64,000 nt of DNA from positions 62,001 through 126,000 of the forward strand of contig JADJPK010000031.1 in NCBI GenBank assembly GCA_016713305.1. Direction: 5' to 3'. The notes beneath the pieces are model-generated. The model was not told the origin of the DNA. It saw only the letters and a list, made by a program, of their open reading frames with translations, and searched no databases. The DNA comes from Betaproteobacteria bacterium (GTDB taxonomy: Bacteria; Pseudomonadota; Gammaproteobacteria; Burkholderiales; Ga0077523). Numbering within the stretch: position 1 is the first letter of the stretch; the number at the start of each line of letters is the position of its first letter. Positions 9,813-16,594 of the stretch are shown one piece after another. Made by a program: the position numbers and the translations under genes.

Positions 9813-11201
9813 ATGGAAGTGGAAGGACGTATTGAAGAAGGTTTGGCCTCGGGGTGCTCTGCGCCTGTCGAGAGTGGCCGCGTTACCGTGTCCGCGGGCA
9901 GTAGGGACGGGGAGAACGCGGTGTTGGGGAGTCATCAGTGGGAAGCGATTCGTGAGCGCCGCGCCAGCGGCCAGAGCGTCTCGGCGATTGCCCGGGAGTT
10001 CGGGGTGGATCGCAAGACGGTACGTCGGTGTTTGCATCAGGAGCAGTGGCAGCCGTACCGTCGGGAGCCGTCGATGTCGACGATGCTCGAGCCGCACCGG
10101 GACTGGCTGACCGAGCGTGCTCCACAGGTGCACTACTCGGCGCGGATCCTGTGGCAGGAATTGCGTCAGGATCGCGGCTTTACAGGCAGCTACGAGACGG
10201 TGAAGCTGGCGGTACGGCCGTTGCGGGCAGCGGCGAGCGTGGCAGGGTTGACCCAGCGACGCTTCGAGACGGCTCCGGGCGAACAGGCCCAGGTCGACTG
10301 GGGTCAGGCGCGAGTGAGCCTCGGAGGCATCAGGACGACGGTACACGTGTTCGTGATGACGCTGGGCTACAGCCGCAGAGCCTACGCCGAGGGCTATGCC
10401 GACGAACGCATGGGGGCGCTGCTGGCGGCTCACGAGCACGCGTTCGCCCATTTCGGCGGTTGCTGCGAGACGCTGCTCTACGACCGCATGCGCACCGTGG
10501 CCTTGGGTGAAGAACTCGATGGCAGCGGACACACTCGGGTGCGGTTCAACACGACCTTCTCGGCGTTCGCGGCGCACTGGGGTTTCACCCCGAGGGTGTG
10601 TCGCCCGTACCGGGCCAGAACCAAGGGCAAGGTCGAATCGGGCGTGAAGTACCTCAAGCGCAACTTCCTGCCCGGTCGGCGCTTCCGCGACCTGGAGGAT
10701 TTCAACGCCCAACTGGCCACCTGGCAGGCCGAGATTGCCGACGTGCGCGACCATGGCACGACCCACCAGCGCCCGATCGAGCGCTTCGCCGAGGAAGCCC
10801 GTGCGCTGATTCCGACTGGCGCACAGGCCAGTTTCCTGCAGGCGATGGTTCGTACCCGGGTCGTGGCCGAAGACTGGCTCGTCTCGGTCGATGCCAACCG
10901 CTACTCCGTGCCCTTCGCCCTCATCGGTCAGAGTGTGGAGGTCGTGCGCGAGGGCGGCGTGTTCGTCATCCGCCATCGCGGCCGGATCGTCGCCACCCAT
11001 CCGGTCCTGGCCGGCCGGGGGCAACTGAGCGTGTCTCCCGAACACGGACCCGGGGCGGTGCTGCGCAATGCCCGTAGTCGCTACAGCACCGCCGTCCCCG
11101 GCAGAGCGCTGCATCACGACGATCCAGCGTGCGAGGTCGAGATCCGCGATCTGGCGGTCTACGAGCATCTGCTCCCCCACCCGACGCAGGAGCACGCATG
11201 A
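9813..11201 (+). CDS. istA: IS21-family transposase IstA
   Basis: 462-residue DDE transposase of the IS21 element. It starts at ATG 9813 with AAGGAGG nine bases upstream. A helix-turn-helix (SVSAIAREFGVDRKTVRRCL, about residues 50-70) precedes the rve-type integrase core: first Asp in PGEQAQVDWGQARVSL, second Asp in LLYDRMRTVAL, and the Glu in ARTKGKVESGVKYLKRNFL. The C-terminal beta-rich domain follows (DANRYSVPFALIGQSVEV). Full length with no interruptions. It overlaps istB at ATGA, which implies coupled translation. Confidence 0.93.
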   Translation: MEVEGRIEEGLASGCSAPVESGRVTVSAGSRDGENAVLGSHQWEAIRERRASGQSVSAIAREFGVDRKTVRRCLHQEQWQPYRREPSMSTMLEPHRDWLTERAPQVHYSARILWQELRQDRGFTGSYETVKLAVRPLRAAASVAGLTQRRFETAPGEQAQVDWGQARVSLGGIRTTVHVFVMTLGYSRRAYAEGYADERMGALLAAHEHAFAHFGGCCETLLYDRMRTVALGEELDGSGHTRVRFNTTFSAFAAHWGFTPRVCRPYRARTKGKVESGVKYLKRNFLPGRRFRDLEDFNAQLATWQAEIADVRDHGTTHQRPIERFAEEARALIPTGAQASFLQAMVRTRVVAEDWLVSVDANRYSVPFALIGQSVEVVREGGVFVIRHRGRIVATHPVLAGRGQLSVSPEHGPGAVLRNARSRYSTAVPGRALHHDDPACEVEIRDLAVYEHLLPHPTQEHA

Positions 11202-12037
11202 TGGCCAGGACCGCGATCCGATCGGCTGCCCCTGCAGCCATGACCACCCCGGCCCAGCTCGAACGTCTCGGCGAGCACCTGCGCAAGCTGCGTCTGCTCA
11301 AGAGCGGCGAACGCCTGGAGGCGCTGCTGCAGCATGCCGCCAGTCACGAACTGCCCTACGCCGATTTCCTCGAACAGGTCCTCGGCGAGGAGGTTGCCGC
11401 CAAGACCTCCAAGAACATCGCCATGCGTACCGCCATGGCCCGCTTCCCCTTCGTCAAACCCCTGGAGACCTTCGAGTTCGCCTACCAGCCGTCCCTCGAT
11501 CGCAAGCAGGTCCTGGAACTGGCCAGCTGTCACTTCATCGAGCACGGCGACAACGTTATCGTCCTCGGCCCTCCAGGCGTGGGCAAGACCCACCTCGCGG
11601 TGTCTCTCGGCCTCAAGGCCATCGAGGCCGGATATCGCGTGCTGTTCACCAGCGCCGCTCATCTCATCGCCACCCTCACCAAGGCGCTGGCCGAAGGCCG
11701 ATTGGAGGAGAAGCTCAAGCTGTTCACCACGCCCCGACTGCTCATCATCGACGAGATCGGCTACCTGCCCATCGACCGTCAGGGCGCGAACCTGTTCTTC
11801 CAGCTCATCAGTCGGCGTTACGAACGCGGTCCCATGATCCTCACCAGCAACCAGAGCTTCGGGGCCTGGGGTGAGGTCTTCGGTGATCGCGTCATCGCCA
11901 CCGCCATCCTCGACCGGCTCTTGCACCATGCCGTGACTCTGAACATCCGCGGCAACTCTTACCGACTGAAGGAGAAACTCAAGGCCGGTCTGATCCGTTC
12001 TCACGATTCCGAATCCCAACCGGGTGGGGAGATTTGA
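11198..12037 (+). CDS. istB: IS21-family helper ATPase IstB
   Basis: 279-residue AAA+ ATPase that assists IstA in target choice and strand transfer. It starts at ATG 11198, overlapping the istA stop. Walker A is GPPGVGKTHLAVSLG (about residues 121-135) and Walker B is LLIIDEIGYLPID, followed by the sensor-like MILTSNQSFGAWG. Family-typical length, ends at 12037, 36 bp inside the right end of the element. Confidence 0.93.
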   Translation: MMARTAIRSAAPAAMTTPAQLERLGEHLRKLRLLKSGERLEALLQHAASHELPYADFLEQVLGEEVAAKTSKNIAMRTAMARFPFVKPLETFEFAYQPSLDRKQVLELASCHFIEHGDNVIVLGPPGVGKTHLAVSLGLKAIEAGYRVLFTSAAHLIATLTKALAEGRLEEKLKLFTTPRLLIIDEIGYLPIDRQGANLFFQLISRRYERGPMILTSNQSFGAWGEVFGDRVIATAILDRLLHHAVTLNIRGNSYRLKEKLKAGLIRSHDSESQPGGEI

Positions 12038-12073
12038 ATTACCACACTGGGGAATTCTGGGTTACCGTTGACA

Positions 12074-12127
12074 ACCGAGGCCCAGACCGGCGATCAAGGG
12101 GGAGAACGGGGGGTTTTCTACAGCCTC
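12074..12127 (-). mobile_element. IS1182-family end remnant A
   Basis: The 54 bp from CCGAGGCCCAGACCGGCGAT to CTACAGCCTC match the 5' terminal region of IS1182 copy 2 (19285-19340). The rest of that copy is missing and IS21 sits at the break. It is followed by AAC at 12128-12130, the first triplet of an attC palindrome, in the same relative orientation as the other copies. Confidence 0.75.
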
Positions 12128-12211
12128 AACGTTCCGGGCTGAGGGGTGCCGGCGCGCGCAGCCTGACGGGCAGCAACTTATTGGGCGCTCCCCTCGAGCC
12201 CGTTGTTAGGC
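12128..12211 (-). repeat. attC site, cassette of the 79-residue gene
   Basis: Read on the minus strand: GCCTAAC (12205-12211), then a palindrome whose arms are CGGGCTCGAGGGGAGCGCC and its near complement CGGGCTGAGGGGTGCCGGC, ending AACGTT at 12128-12133 next to the IS1182 remnant. The stop codon of the minus-strand gene lies inside GCCTAAC, as is common for integron cassettes. Confidence 0.72.
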
Positions 12212-12445
12212 CGCGTCAGGCATCGATTCGTGAACAGGCAGCCCTTCGCCTGGACCGGGGGGCAAGACGCGGACTTCGCACACCGGCTGCTTCTGCGCAT
12301 TCCAACCATGTAGTACGGCGGATACAGTGAGGAGGGCGGTGCCCCATTGAACGTACTCCCCGACCTCAGGTATGCGAATAAACGCTACTGATCCGTTCAC
12401 GAGGTAGGTGCCGGTCTTCGCGTTCCGAATTAAGGCAGATTCCAT
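12206..12445 (-). CDS. Small unknown cassette protein, 79 residues
   Basis: Begins MESALIRNAKTGTYLVNGS and ends at a TAA that is part of the attC box GCCTAAC. The middle VPEVGEYV-like segment (RIPEVGEYVQWGTALLTVS) suggests a small beta-rich soluble protein; no signal peptide or membrane segment. No family recognised. It is the last minus-oriented cassette before the IS1182/IS21 cluster. Confidence 0.6.
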   Translation of the reverse strand: MESALIRNAKTGTYLVNGSVAFIRIPEVGEYVQWGTALLTVSAVLHGWNAQKQPVCEVRVLPPGPGEGLPVHESMPDAA

Positions 12446-12488
12446 GATTACCCTTCGTTGGCTGTGCTAATAGAGAGGTGGCTTGCGC

Positions 12489-12707
12489 GCCTAGTACCTT
12501 ATCAGCGGCACGCGAGCGCCGCCACCTATGCGTGGATTCCGCGCTGAATTCATCAGTAGCTTTGCGGATGTTGTCTGCGTGGAAGACGGGTTCAGCCGAC
12601 GGCGGCGCAAGTTACGAGGTCTGACGAGGTGCGTCAGCGGCGGGCCAGCAGGAACCAGCAAAGCACGACGACGCATCCTGGCGCGTCCGCTGCCCAAACA
12701 GTTAGAT
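12489..12707 (-). repeat. Long attC-like site, cassette of the 201-residue membrane protein
   Basis: On the minus strand it opens with ATCTAAC (12701-12707), which contains the stop codon of the upstream gene, and the first arm CAGCGGACGCG is answered by CGCGTGCCGCTG near 12505. The closing box is degenerate (ATAAGGTACTAGGC region near 12489-12503) rather than a clean GTTRRRY. The span of about 220 bp is long for attC, so it may contain an insertion or be damaged. Confidence 0.45.
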
Positions 12708-13307
12708 ACCACTTTCATGCAGGACTCCGAGTAGCTGCAATGAGCCAGCCAAGACGATTACAGCTAGTGCTCCGTAGCTCACCAGGTTCGCCATTAGTAT
12801 GGACCGCCGAACCAAAGCCGCGTCAACGCGCTTCAGCATCCGCTTCCCGACCTGATACTCAGCAAACCATGAGGCGAAGAAGAATGGCACCATCAGCGTC
12901 AGGATTGCAGAGGGAATCATCCAATGACTTGCCCCTTCGTACGGAAGGAGCCAAGCCGCCTGCCAAGTGACTGCGAGGAACTTGGCCCAAGGCGTGTGAA
13001 GGCCATGAGCACCGTCACCTCCGGACCATACCTCCAGACCGAGTAGAGCGGCCCAGGTTAGTGGCATGCCGACCAACGTAGACAGAACGTTTCCGACACA
13101 AGTCACGACAGTAGCGCGACCGAATGATATTGGCAGGCTTCGCGTCACTACCATGGACTCGACCAATACCACGGGCGCTAGCGCCACAAGCATCCAGGGC
13201 AGCGTGATGAAGATCATCGGCAGACCAACGTTTGCCGATGCCGGCATAGGGATGGTCGCTAGTGCAGCAAACAGCGCAATCGAAACGTGCCTCGAACTGA
13301 AGCGCAT
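12702..13307 (-). CDS. Unknown membrane protein, 201 residues
   Basis: Start chosen at ATG 13307 (MRFSSRHVSIALFAALATIP) because it gives a signal-like first helix; the open frame reaches 13418 but the extra 37 residues look non-coding. Further hydrophobic helices lie at about residues 28-50 (MIFITLPWMLVALAPVVLV), 60-85, 120-145 (IPSAILTLMVPFFFASWF) and 172-195 (NLVSYGALAVIVLAGSLQLL). The TAA stop sits inside the attC box ATCTAAC, marking it as a cassette gene. No family recognised. Confidence 0.65.
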   Translation of the reverse strand: MRFSSRHVSIALFAALATIPMPASANVGLPMIFITLPWMLVALAPVVLVESMVVTRSLPISFGRATVVTCVGNVLSTLVGMPLTWAALLGLEVWSGGDGAHGLHTPWAKFLAVTWQAAWLLPYEGASHWMIPSAILTLMVPFFFASWFAEYQVGKRMLKRVDAALVRRSILMANLVSYGALAVIVLAGSLQLLGVLHESGI

Positions 13308-13435
13308 CGAAATCTGACGGTGGCACCGATGAGTTTCAGGCGACGACGACGGCGGGCAAAGCGCGCCGTTGGCGGGCACCTGGAAACGCGGGTTGGCTAT
13401 CGCTGCGTTGGTCGCCATCCTTCAATCGTCGTCGA

Positions 13436-13460
13436 AGTCCTGAGGACTCGAGTAGTCCTC
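13436..13460. repeat. Nested palindromes upstream of the membrane-protein gene
   Basis: AGTCC-TGA-GGACT overlaps GAGGACT-CGAGT-AGTCCTC, so the central GGACT can pair with either side. It could be an alternative hairpin, an operator, or part of the IS21 relic boundary next to it. Confidence 0.4.
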
Positions 13461-13487
13461 TAATGAGGATATGGCCGTATCCCCATG

Positions 13488-14045
13488 TCACCTCTCACCA
13501 TAATCAGGCCAGGCGTTTTCGGCGTAATCAGGCCAGCGGGATGTGGAGGGACGGGCATCTCGCGAAGGGTTAAGGATGGCCAGCTTTGGACGAGGACGCA
13601 ACTGTGCGGGACTTCGGTAATGCCTTGGGTGCGCGGTAGGACTGGCCGTCGAGCACCAGGCAGTAGGCGTTGTGGCGCAGGCGGTCCAACGTGGCCGAGG
13701 CCAGAAGGCGGTTGGCGGGGAAGGCCTGGTCCCATTCGGGGAAGTCGAGGTTGCTGGTGACGATCGTTGCGGCGGTTTCATAGCGCTCGGCGATCAGATC
13801 GTGCAGATCCTCGTCAGCGGGGGGGCGCAGGGGTTTGAGACCGAAGTCGTCGATGATCAGAAGGGGCACGCGAGCGAGCTGAGCGAGCTTGCGTTCGAAG
13901 CCACCGGTGGCGCGAGCGGCATTGAGGCTCTGAGTCAGACCGGTGCAGGTGGTGAAAATCACATCCACGCCCTGCCGGACGGCACAGTGGCCCAGCGCCT
14001 GGGCCAGATGACTCTTGCCCGTACCACAGGGGCCCACGCACGGTC
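13488..14045 (-). mobile_element. Relic of a second, different IS21-family element
   Basis: Contains the C-terminal two thirds of an IstB gene and, at 13500-13545, two copies of an AATCAGGCCAG block typical of the repeated ends of IS21-like elements. The istA gene and the other end are absent. The break at about 14040-14080 touches the degenerate end of an attC-like palindrome. Confidence 0.7.
13570..14037 (-). pseudogene. IstB-like ATPase fragment
   Basis: 155 residues starting in the Walker A loop (GPCGTGKSHLAQALG) and including Walker B (LLIIDDFGLKPL) and the C-terminal part (IVTSNLDFPEWDQAFPANRL, LDRLRHNAYCLVLDG). The N-terminal domain of about 90 residues is missing and the apparent GTG start at 14037 is an artefact of the break. 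It differs clearly from the intact IstB at 11198-12037, so it comes from another element. Confidence 0.8.
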
Positions 14046-14081
14046 AGATCGTGTGACCTTCTCTCCACGCCTTACACCCCA

Positions 14082-14144
14082 CGTTCGCGGCAAGCGGACA
14101 AGCCAGCGGAGCTGGCGCAGGTACGCTTGACCAAAAGGTTAGAA
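14082..14144 (-). repeat. attC-like site, cassette of the zinc-ribbon membrane protein
   Basis: On the minus strand TTCTAAC (14138-14144) follows the gene's stop by 1 bp. Arms are GTCAAGCG/CGCTTGCC and GCGCCAGC/GCTGG with a short loop. The closing GTTRRRY box is not clean, probably because the IS21 relic begins there. Confidence 0.5.
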
Positions 14145-14145
14145 C

Positions 14146-14454
14146 TCATTGGCCGAACCTCCGAAATGCGTTGAGCGAGCCGCCACCGACACGTAACGGC
14201 AAAAGTAACGCAAGACCAAGGCGCGCCGCCAAGTAGCCGACGAAAACGACCATCAGCCAGACCCAGGACGATCTGAGGACAAGCAAGCCAAACAACACGA
14301 ACAAAACAGACACAATGGCGGCGATCGGCGACAGCCAAGGATTTGCAACAAGCCGCACGCCGCAAAGCGAGCAAGGCACGTACTCGCGGAGATGCAGCAA
14401 TGCCCGCCCCACCAGCGGGATTCCGTGTCCGTCGCATGCCGGGCAAGTGAGCAT
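14146..14454 (-). CDS. Small zinc-ribbon membrane protein, 102 residues
   Basis: Start chosen at ATG 14454 (MLTCPACDGHGIPL), 3 bp after the attC box GTTAGAA on this strand; the frame is open to 14556 but that part is the attC palindrome itself. Residues 4-7 (CPAC) and about 27-30 (CSLC) form a likely zinc ribbon, followed by two membrane helices (about residues 42-60 and 64-83). The stop is next to the following attC box. Function unknown; a membrane-anchored zinc-ribbon protein is all that can be claimed. Confidence 0.65.
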   Translation of the reverse strand: MLTCPACDGHGIPLVGRALLHLREYVPCSLCGVRLVANPWLSPIAAIVSVLFVLFGLLVLRSSWVWLMVVFVGYLAARLGLALLLPLRVGGGSLNAFRRFGQ

Positions 14455-14457
14455 GAG

Positions 14458-14553
14458 TTCTAACGTCGCAGCTGGCGGGCCGCCCGGCGCCGAAGTAGGC
14501 GGGGAACCGGCAATCAAAGCTTGCCTGCGGTCCCCTCGTGCGTAGGGTTGGGC
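14458..14553 (-). repeat. attC site between two minus-strand cassettes
   Basis: On the minus strand it runs from GCCCAAC (14547-14553), a perfect RYYYAAC, to GTTAGAA (14458-14464). The arms are only partly complementary. The upstream gene stops 5 bp before it and the downstream gene starts 3 bp after it, the spacing expected of integron cassettes. Confidence 0.6.
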
Positions 14554-14557
14554 CACA

Positions 14558-14980
14558 TTAGTCGGATATCCACGTGTGCCTCCACCTGCGATGGACGTAA
14601 CAATGGGCGACGCCAGACGATTCCAATGTCCCGAAGATCGCGGCAGAGTTGGGGCAAGACATTACCTCCAATTCGCCCGGCTGCATTGGGCCATCGAGCG
14701 CCTTGAACCGCCTGTACACGCCAGACTCACCAGCCTCAACGTAAAGCCGATGCCGCTCTCCGGGAAACCTACCCAGAGTCTTGAACTGCCAGCGGTTGCC
14801 ACGCGCTAGGGCGACAACTACAAGTCTGCCTGACCCACGGAGCGCAGTAAGGCCAAGCAGACTGTCCTTCTTTCCATCTCCGTCAAAGTCTCCACTGGCG
14901 ACGCCGAGACAGCCACTCTTCCTTTCTTTGAGATACCACTCGATGTCCTTTTCCAGAACAACGGGGTAGGGTCTTGCAAT
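14558..14980 (-). CDS. Unknown cassette protein with an FG-GAP/VCBS-like calcium motif, about 140 residues
   Basis: The minus-strand frame ending at TAA 14558-14560 reads coherently: RPYPVVLEKDIEWYLKER, GVASGDFDGDGKKDSLLGLT, RLVVVALARGNRWQFKTLGR, and an end THTWISD-like tail (HTWISD). GDFDGDGKKD is the calcium-binding core of FG-GAP/VCBS repeats. No ATG, GTG or TTG is in frame after the preceding stop; the first plausible initiation point is an ATT at 14978-14980, 5 bp after GTTAAGC. The start may be ATT or may have been lost. No signal peptide is visible. Confidence 0.5.
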   Translation of the reverse strand: MARPYPVVLEKDIEWYLKERKSGCLGVASGDFDGDGKKDSLLGLTALRGSGRLVVVALARGNRWQFKTLGRFPGERHRLYVEAGESGVYRRFKALDGPMQPGELEVMSCPNSAAIFGTLESSGVAHCYVHRRWRHTWISD

Positions 14981-15169
14981 CCAGCGCTTAACCGACCTAT
15001 TCGAAGTTCGCGCGGAGCTCTCCCTGAGTCGGTGTCCTTCGGAGCTCGTACGCGGCTGTCACCGCGAGAAGTGCCGTTATAGCGACCACTGGTGAGCTCG
15101 ATGCGGAGAGGGCGGGACATGGGCGGATTCTGGTTGAGGGAATGTGTTACTGCAAGACCGGACCCCATC
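14981..15169 (-). repeat. 189-bp repeat, copy A, with REP-transposase-like start and attC-like end
   Basis: Nearly the same as copy B (15506-15694). On the minus strand it carries an ATG (15118-15120) followed by MSRPLRIELTSGRYNGTSRG, close to the conserved N-terminus of REP-associated tyrosine transposases (RAYT). It then ends with GTTAAGC at 14986-14992, which fits GTTRRRY. The FG-GAP-like gene follows directly. The segment from TATAAC near 15080 to GTTAAGC may form an attC hairpin. Confidence 0.6.
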
Positions 15170-15227
15170 GTGCGCCACGGGGCCCCTCTCTTCGTGTCCT
15201 GGAAGACTGAGCCACCTCTCGTTGTGC

Positions 15228-15512
15228 CTACTCGTTTCGATCCCTGGTGTCTCGCGCACCAATGAGAAAAATCAACATTCCCAATATAAATCCCAGCAAC
15301 AGGTACCCCGAATCGGCCAACCAATCGATCCAAACAAACGCGTTCGCCACTAGAACCCCAAGTAGGGCCACAAGGCGACCCCGAACTTGGGGACGCGAAA
15401 CAACGCTCAGAAACATCTGCAGTTGAACGTATAGGTTTCGCAACCATCCTCTCCTGTGGAAAACCCAGCGCCCGCGCCTGGATAGTCGGGGCCGGGTCTT
15501 GAAGTCCAGCAC
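15228..15512 (-). CDS. Small membrane protein, 94 residues
   Basis: Starts at GTG 15512, which overlaps the GTTAAGT box at the end of repeat copy B, so it is the first codon of a cassette. A basic N-terminal 40 residues (MLDFKTRPRLSRRGRWVFHR) is followed by two helices at about residues 46-65 and 69-87 (SGYLLLGFILGMLIFLIGA) and a charged tail RDTRDRNE. No family recognised. Confidence 0.6.
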   Translation of the reverse strand: MLDFKTRPRLSRRGRWVFHRRGWLRNLYVQLQMFLSVVSRPQVRGRLVALLGVLVANAFVWIDWLADSGYLLLGFILGMLIFLIGARDTRDRNE

Positions 15513-15694
15513 TTAACCGGCCTATCGAAAGTTCGCGCGGAATTCTCCATAAGTCGGTGTCCTTCGGAGCACGTACGCGGCTGTCACGGCGAAAAGTGCC
15601 GTTATAGAGACCACTGGCGAGCTCGATGCGGAGAGAGCGAGACATGGACGGATGCTGCGTCGGGGCATGTGCTAGTGCGAAACCGGACCCCATC
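15506..15694 (-). repeat. 189-bp repeat, copy B
   Basis: Same organisation as copy A: minus-strand ATG followed by MSRSLRIELASGLYNGT, then GTTAAGT at its end (about 15511-15517). The two copies share long identical blocks such as TCGGTGTCCTTCGGAGC and GAGCTCGATGCGGAGAG. Both lie immediately upstream of a small cassette gene. Confidence 0.6.
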
Positions 15695-15752
15695 CTCGGC
15701 GCAGACTCAGTCTGAGCGTACGTGCGTGTACGCAGTGCACGGCGCTCTTTGC

Positions 15753-16094
15753 TTAGTAGTAGACAGTGCCGTTCCGTCGTTTGAAAAACTGGTAACTGGG
15801 CTGCCATCCTGTACGGTTCGATTTCGCACTCGCATCCACGCAGAAGCATATGTCACCATTGTCCTTGACATGGTACGCCTCTGCCGAAAAGGTCAGCTCG
15901 ATGCCATCGACGATTCTTGAAAACGAAAGCGTCTCTGCGGGATCAAGAAGCCGGTCATAAGCCATCGATTCGAATTCCTTGCCGACGACCGTCACCTCAC
16001 GTCTCAAGAGCTGGCAGACCGGGTCCTCACGACACCTTTTCTCCACATTGTTCCAGTACCAGTTCGAAAAACGCTCTAGAAGGCGCCTGAGCAT
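15753..16094 (-). CDS. Unknown soluble protein, 113 residues
   Basis: Begins MLRRLLERFSNWYWNNVEKR at ATG 16094 with AGGACA upstream. It contains RREVTVVGKEFESMAYDRLL and a beta-rich second half (IVDGIELTFSAEAYHVKDNG, ICFCVDASAKSNRTGWQPS) and ends at 15753. No membrane segment or signal. It follows the truncated membrane ORF at 16116 by 21 bp and probably belongs to the same cassette. Family not recognised; it resembles small hypothetical proteins typical of cassettes. Confidence 0.62.
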   Translation of the reverse strand: MLRRLLERFSNWYWNNVEKRCREDPVCQLLRREVTVVGKEFESMAYDRLLDPAETLSFSRIVDGIELTFSAEAYHVKDNGDICFCVDASAKSNRTGWQPSYQFFKRRNGTVYY

Positions 16095-16115
16095 TGGTTC
16101 TGTCCTGGATGCACG

Positions 16116-16226
16116 TTACTTCGTCAACAACCTGGCCGTGACTTCACATACATACCGCCTGCTAAGGAACGTGATTGTCCAGATCAGCAGTACGATGCTG
16201 AGGAGTACGAAGAACGGGGTCGGGTC
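16116..16226 (-). pseudogene. Truncated membrane protein next to IS1182 remnant
   Basis: The frame DPTPFFVLLSIVLLIWTIT, then FLSRRYVCEVTARLLTK and stop at 16116, encodes one clear membrane helix and a basic cytoplasmic tail. Its beginning runs into the IS1182 end remnant without a start codon, so the 5' end was probably lost when the remnant formed. Confidence 0.45.
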
Positions 16227-16227
16227 A

Positions 16228-16275
16228 GGCCCAGATCGGTGATCTAGCGGTGGAAGGGGGTTTTTCTACAGCCGC
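16228..16275 (-). mobile_element. IS1182-family end remnant B
   Basis: About 48 bp ending GGGGTTTTTCTACAGCCGC match the 5' terminus of the IS1182 element, with substitutions. It is followed by AAC (16276-16278) of the next attC palindrome, in the same relative orientation as the full copies. The other end of the element is missing. Confidence 0.65.
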
Positions 16276-16397
16276 AACGTTCGAGGTGAGGCGGGGCCGA
16301 CGGCGATGCGCCAAGCCCGACGGGCGGATGATGCGCAAGCCCGGGTGGCGAGCTTGGCGCATTGCCGTTGGGCTTCGCCTCGACCGAGGGGTTAGGC
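16276..16397 (-). repeat. attC site, cassette of the two-gene membrane pair
   Basis: A 122-bp palindrome: on the minus strand it opens GCCTAAC (16391-16397) and closes AACGTT at 16276-16281. Arms TCGAGGCGAAGCCCAACGGC and TCGAGGTGAGGC...CCGACGGC, then GCGCCAAGC/GCTTGGCGC, pair with a few bulges, the architecture of attC. Confidence 0.75.
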
Positions 16398-16414
16398 CGC
16401 GCCGGCGGCGAACT

Positions 16415-16591
16415 TCACAGCCAGTGCTTGATGGCGTACCAAGCAGCACCAATGATGAAGACAAGAAGGAGCGGATACACCAGGCACCCGCACCCGTTGC
16501 CGCCGCCCGGGATGGGTTTGCCGTTCTCGTCGAGTGGAGGGGGGCCATCATAGGCGGGAAGTTGGGGTTGACTCGGGTCGTAGACTTGCAC
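16415..16591 (-). CDS. Very small single-pass membrane protein, 58 residues
   Basis: Starts at GTG 16591, only 3 nt after the stop of the upstream gene, suggesting translational coupling. A proline-rich N-terminal part (VYDPSQPQLPAYDGPPPLDE) leads to GGGNGCGC and then one helix (CLVYPLLLVFIIGAAWYAIK) with the short tail HWL. The stop lies 17 bp before the attC box. The cysteine pair just before the helix could be a lipidation or metal site, but the sequence is not a standard lipobox. Confidence 0.55.
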   Translation of the reverse strand: MQVYDPSQPQLPAYDGPPPLDENGKPIPGGGNGCGCLVYPLLLVFIIGAAWYAIKHWL

Positions 16592-16594
16592 GAG

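Larger units (their letters stand above)
9740..12073 (+). mobile_element. IS21-family insertion sequence (istA-istB), apparently intact
   Basis: A 2334-bp element. Left end begins TGTATCGGTAACCCA; the right end read inward is TGTCAACGGTAACCCA, and both continue with related sub-terminal CCCCAGT and GGTAAT blocks. It carries istA and istB overlapping by 4 bp, the usual IS21 layout. Its right side abuts the terminal 54 bp of an IS1182-family element, so it inserted into, or recombined with, an older IS1182 copy. Confidence 0.85.

Noticed and set aside
14818..15849. A 343-codon minus-strand frame that includes two RAYT-like starts, considered as a transposase gene.
   Set aside because: Only about 20 residues after each ATG resemble RAYT; the rest matches no transposase motif and overlaps small genes in other frames that look more coding.
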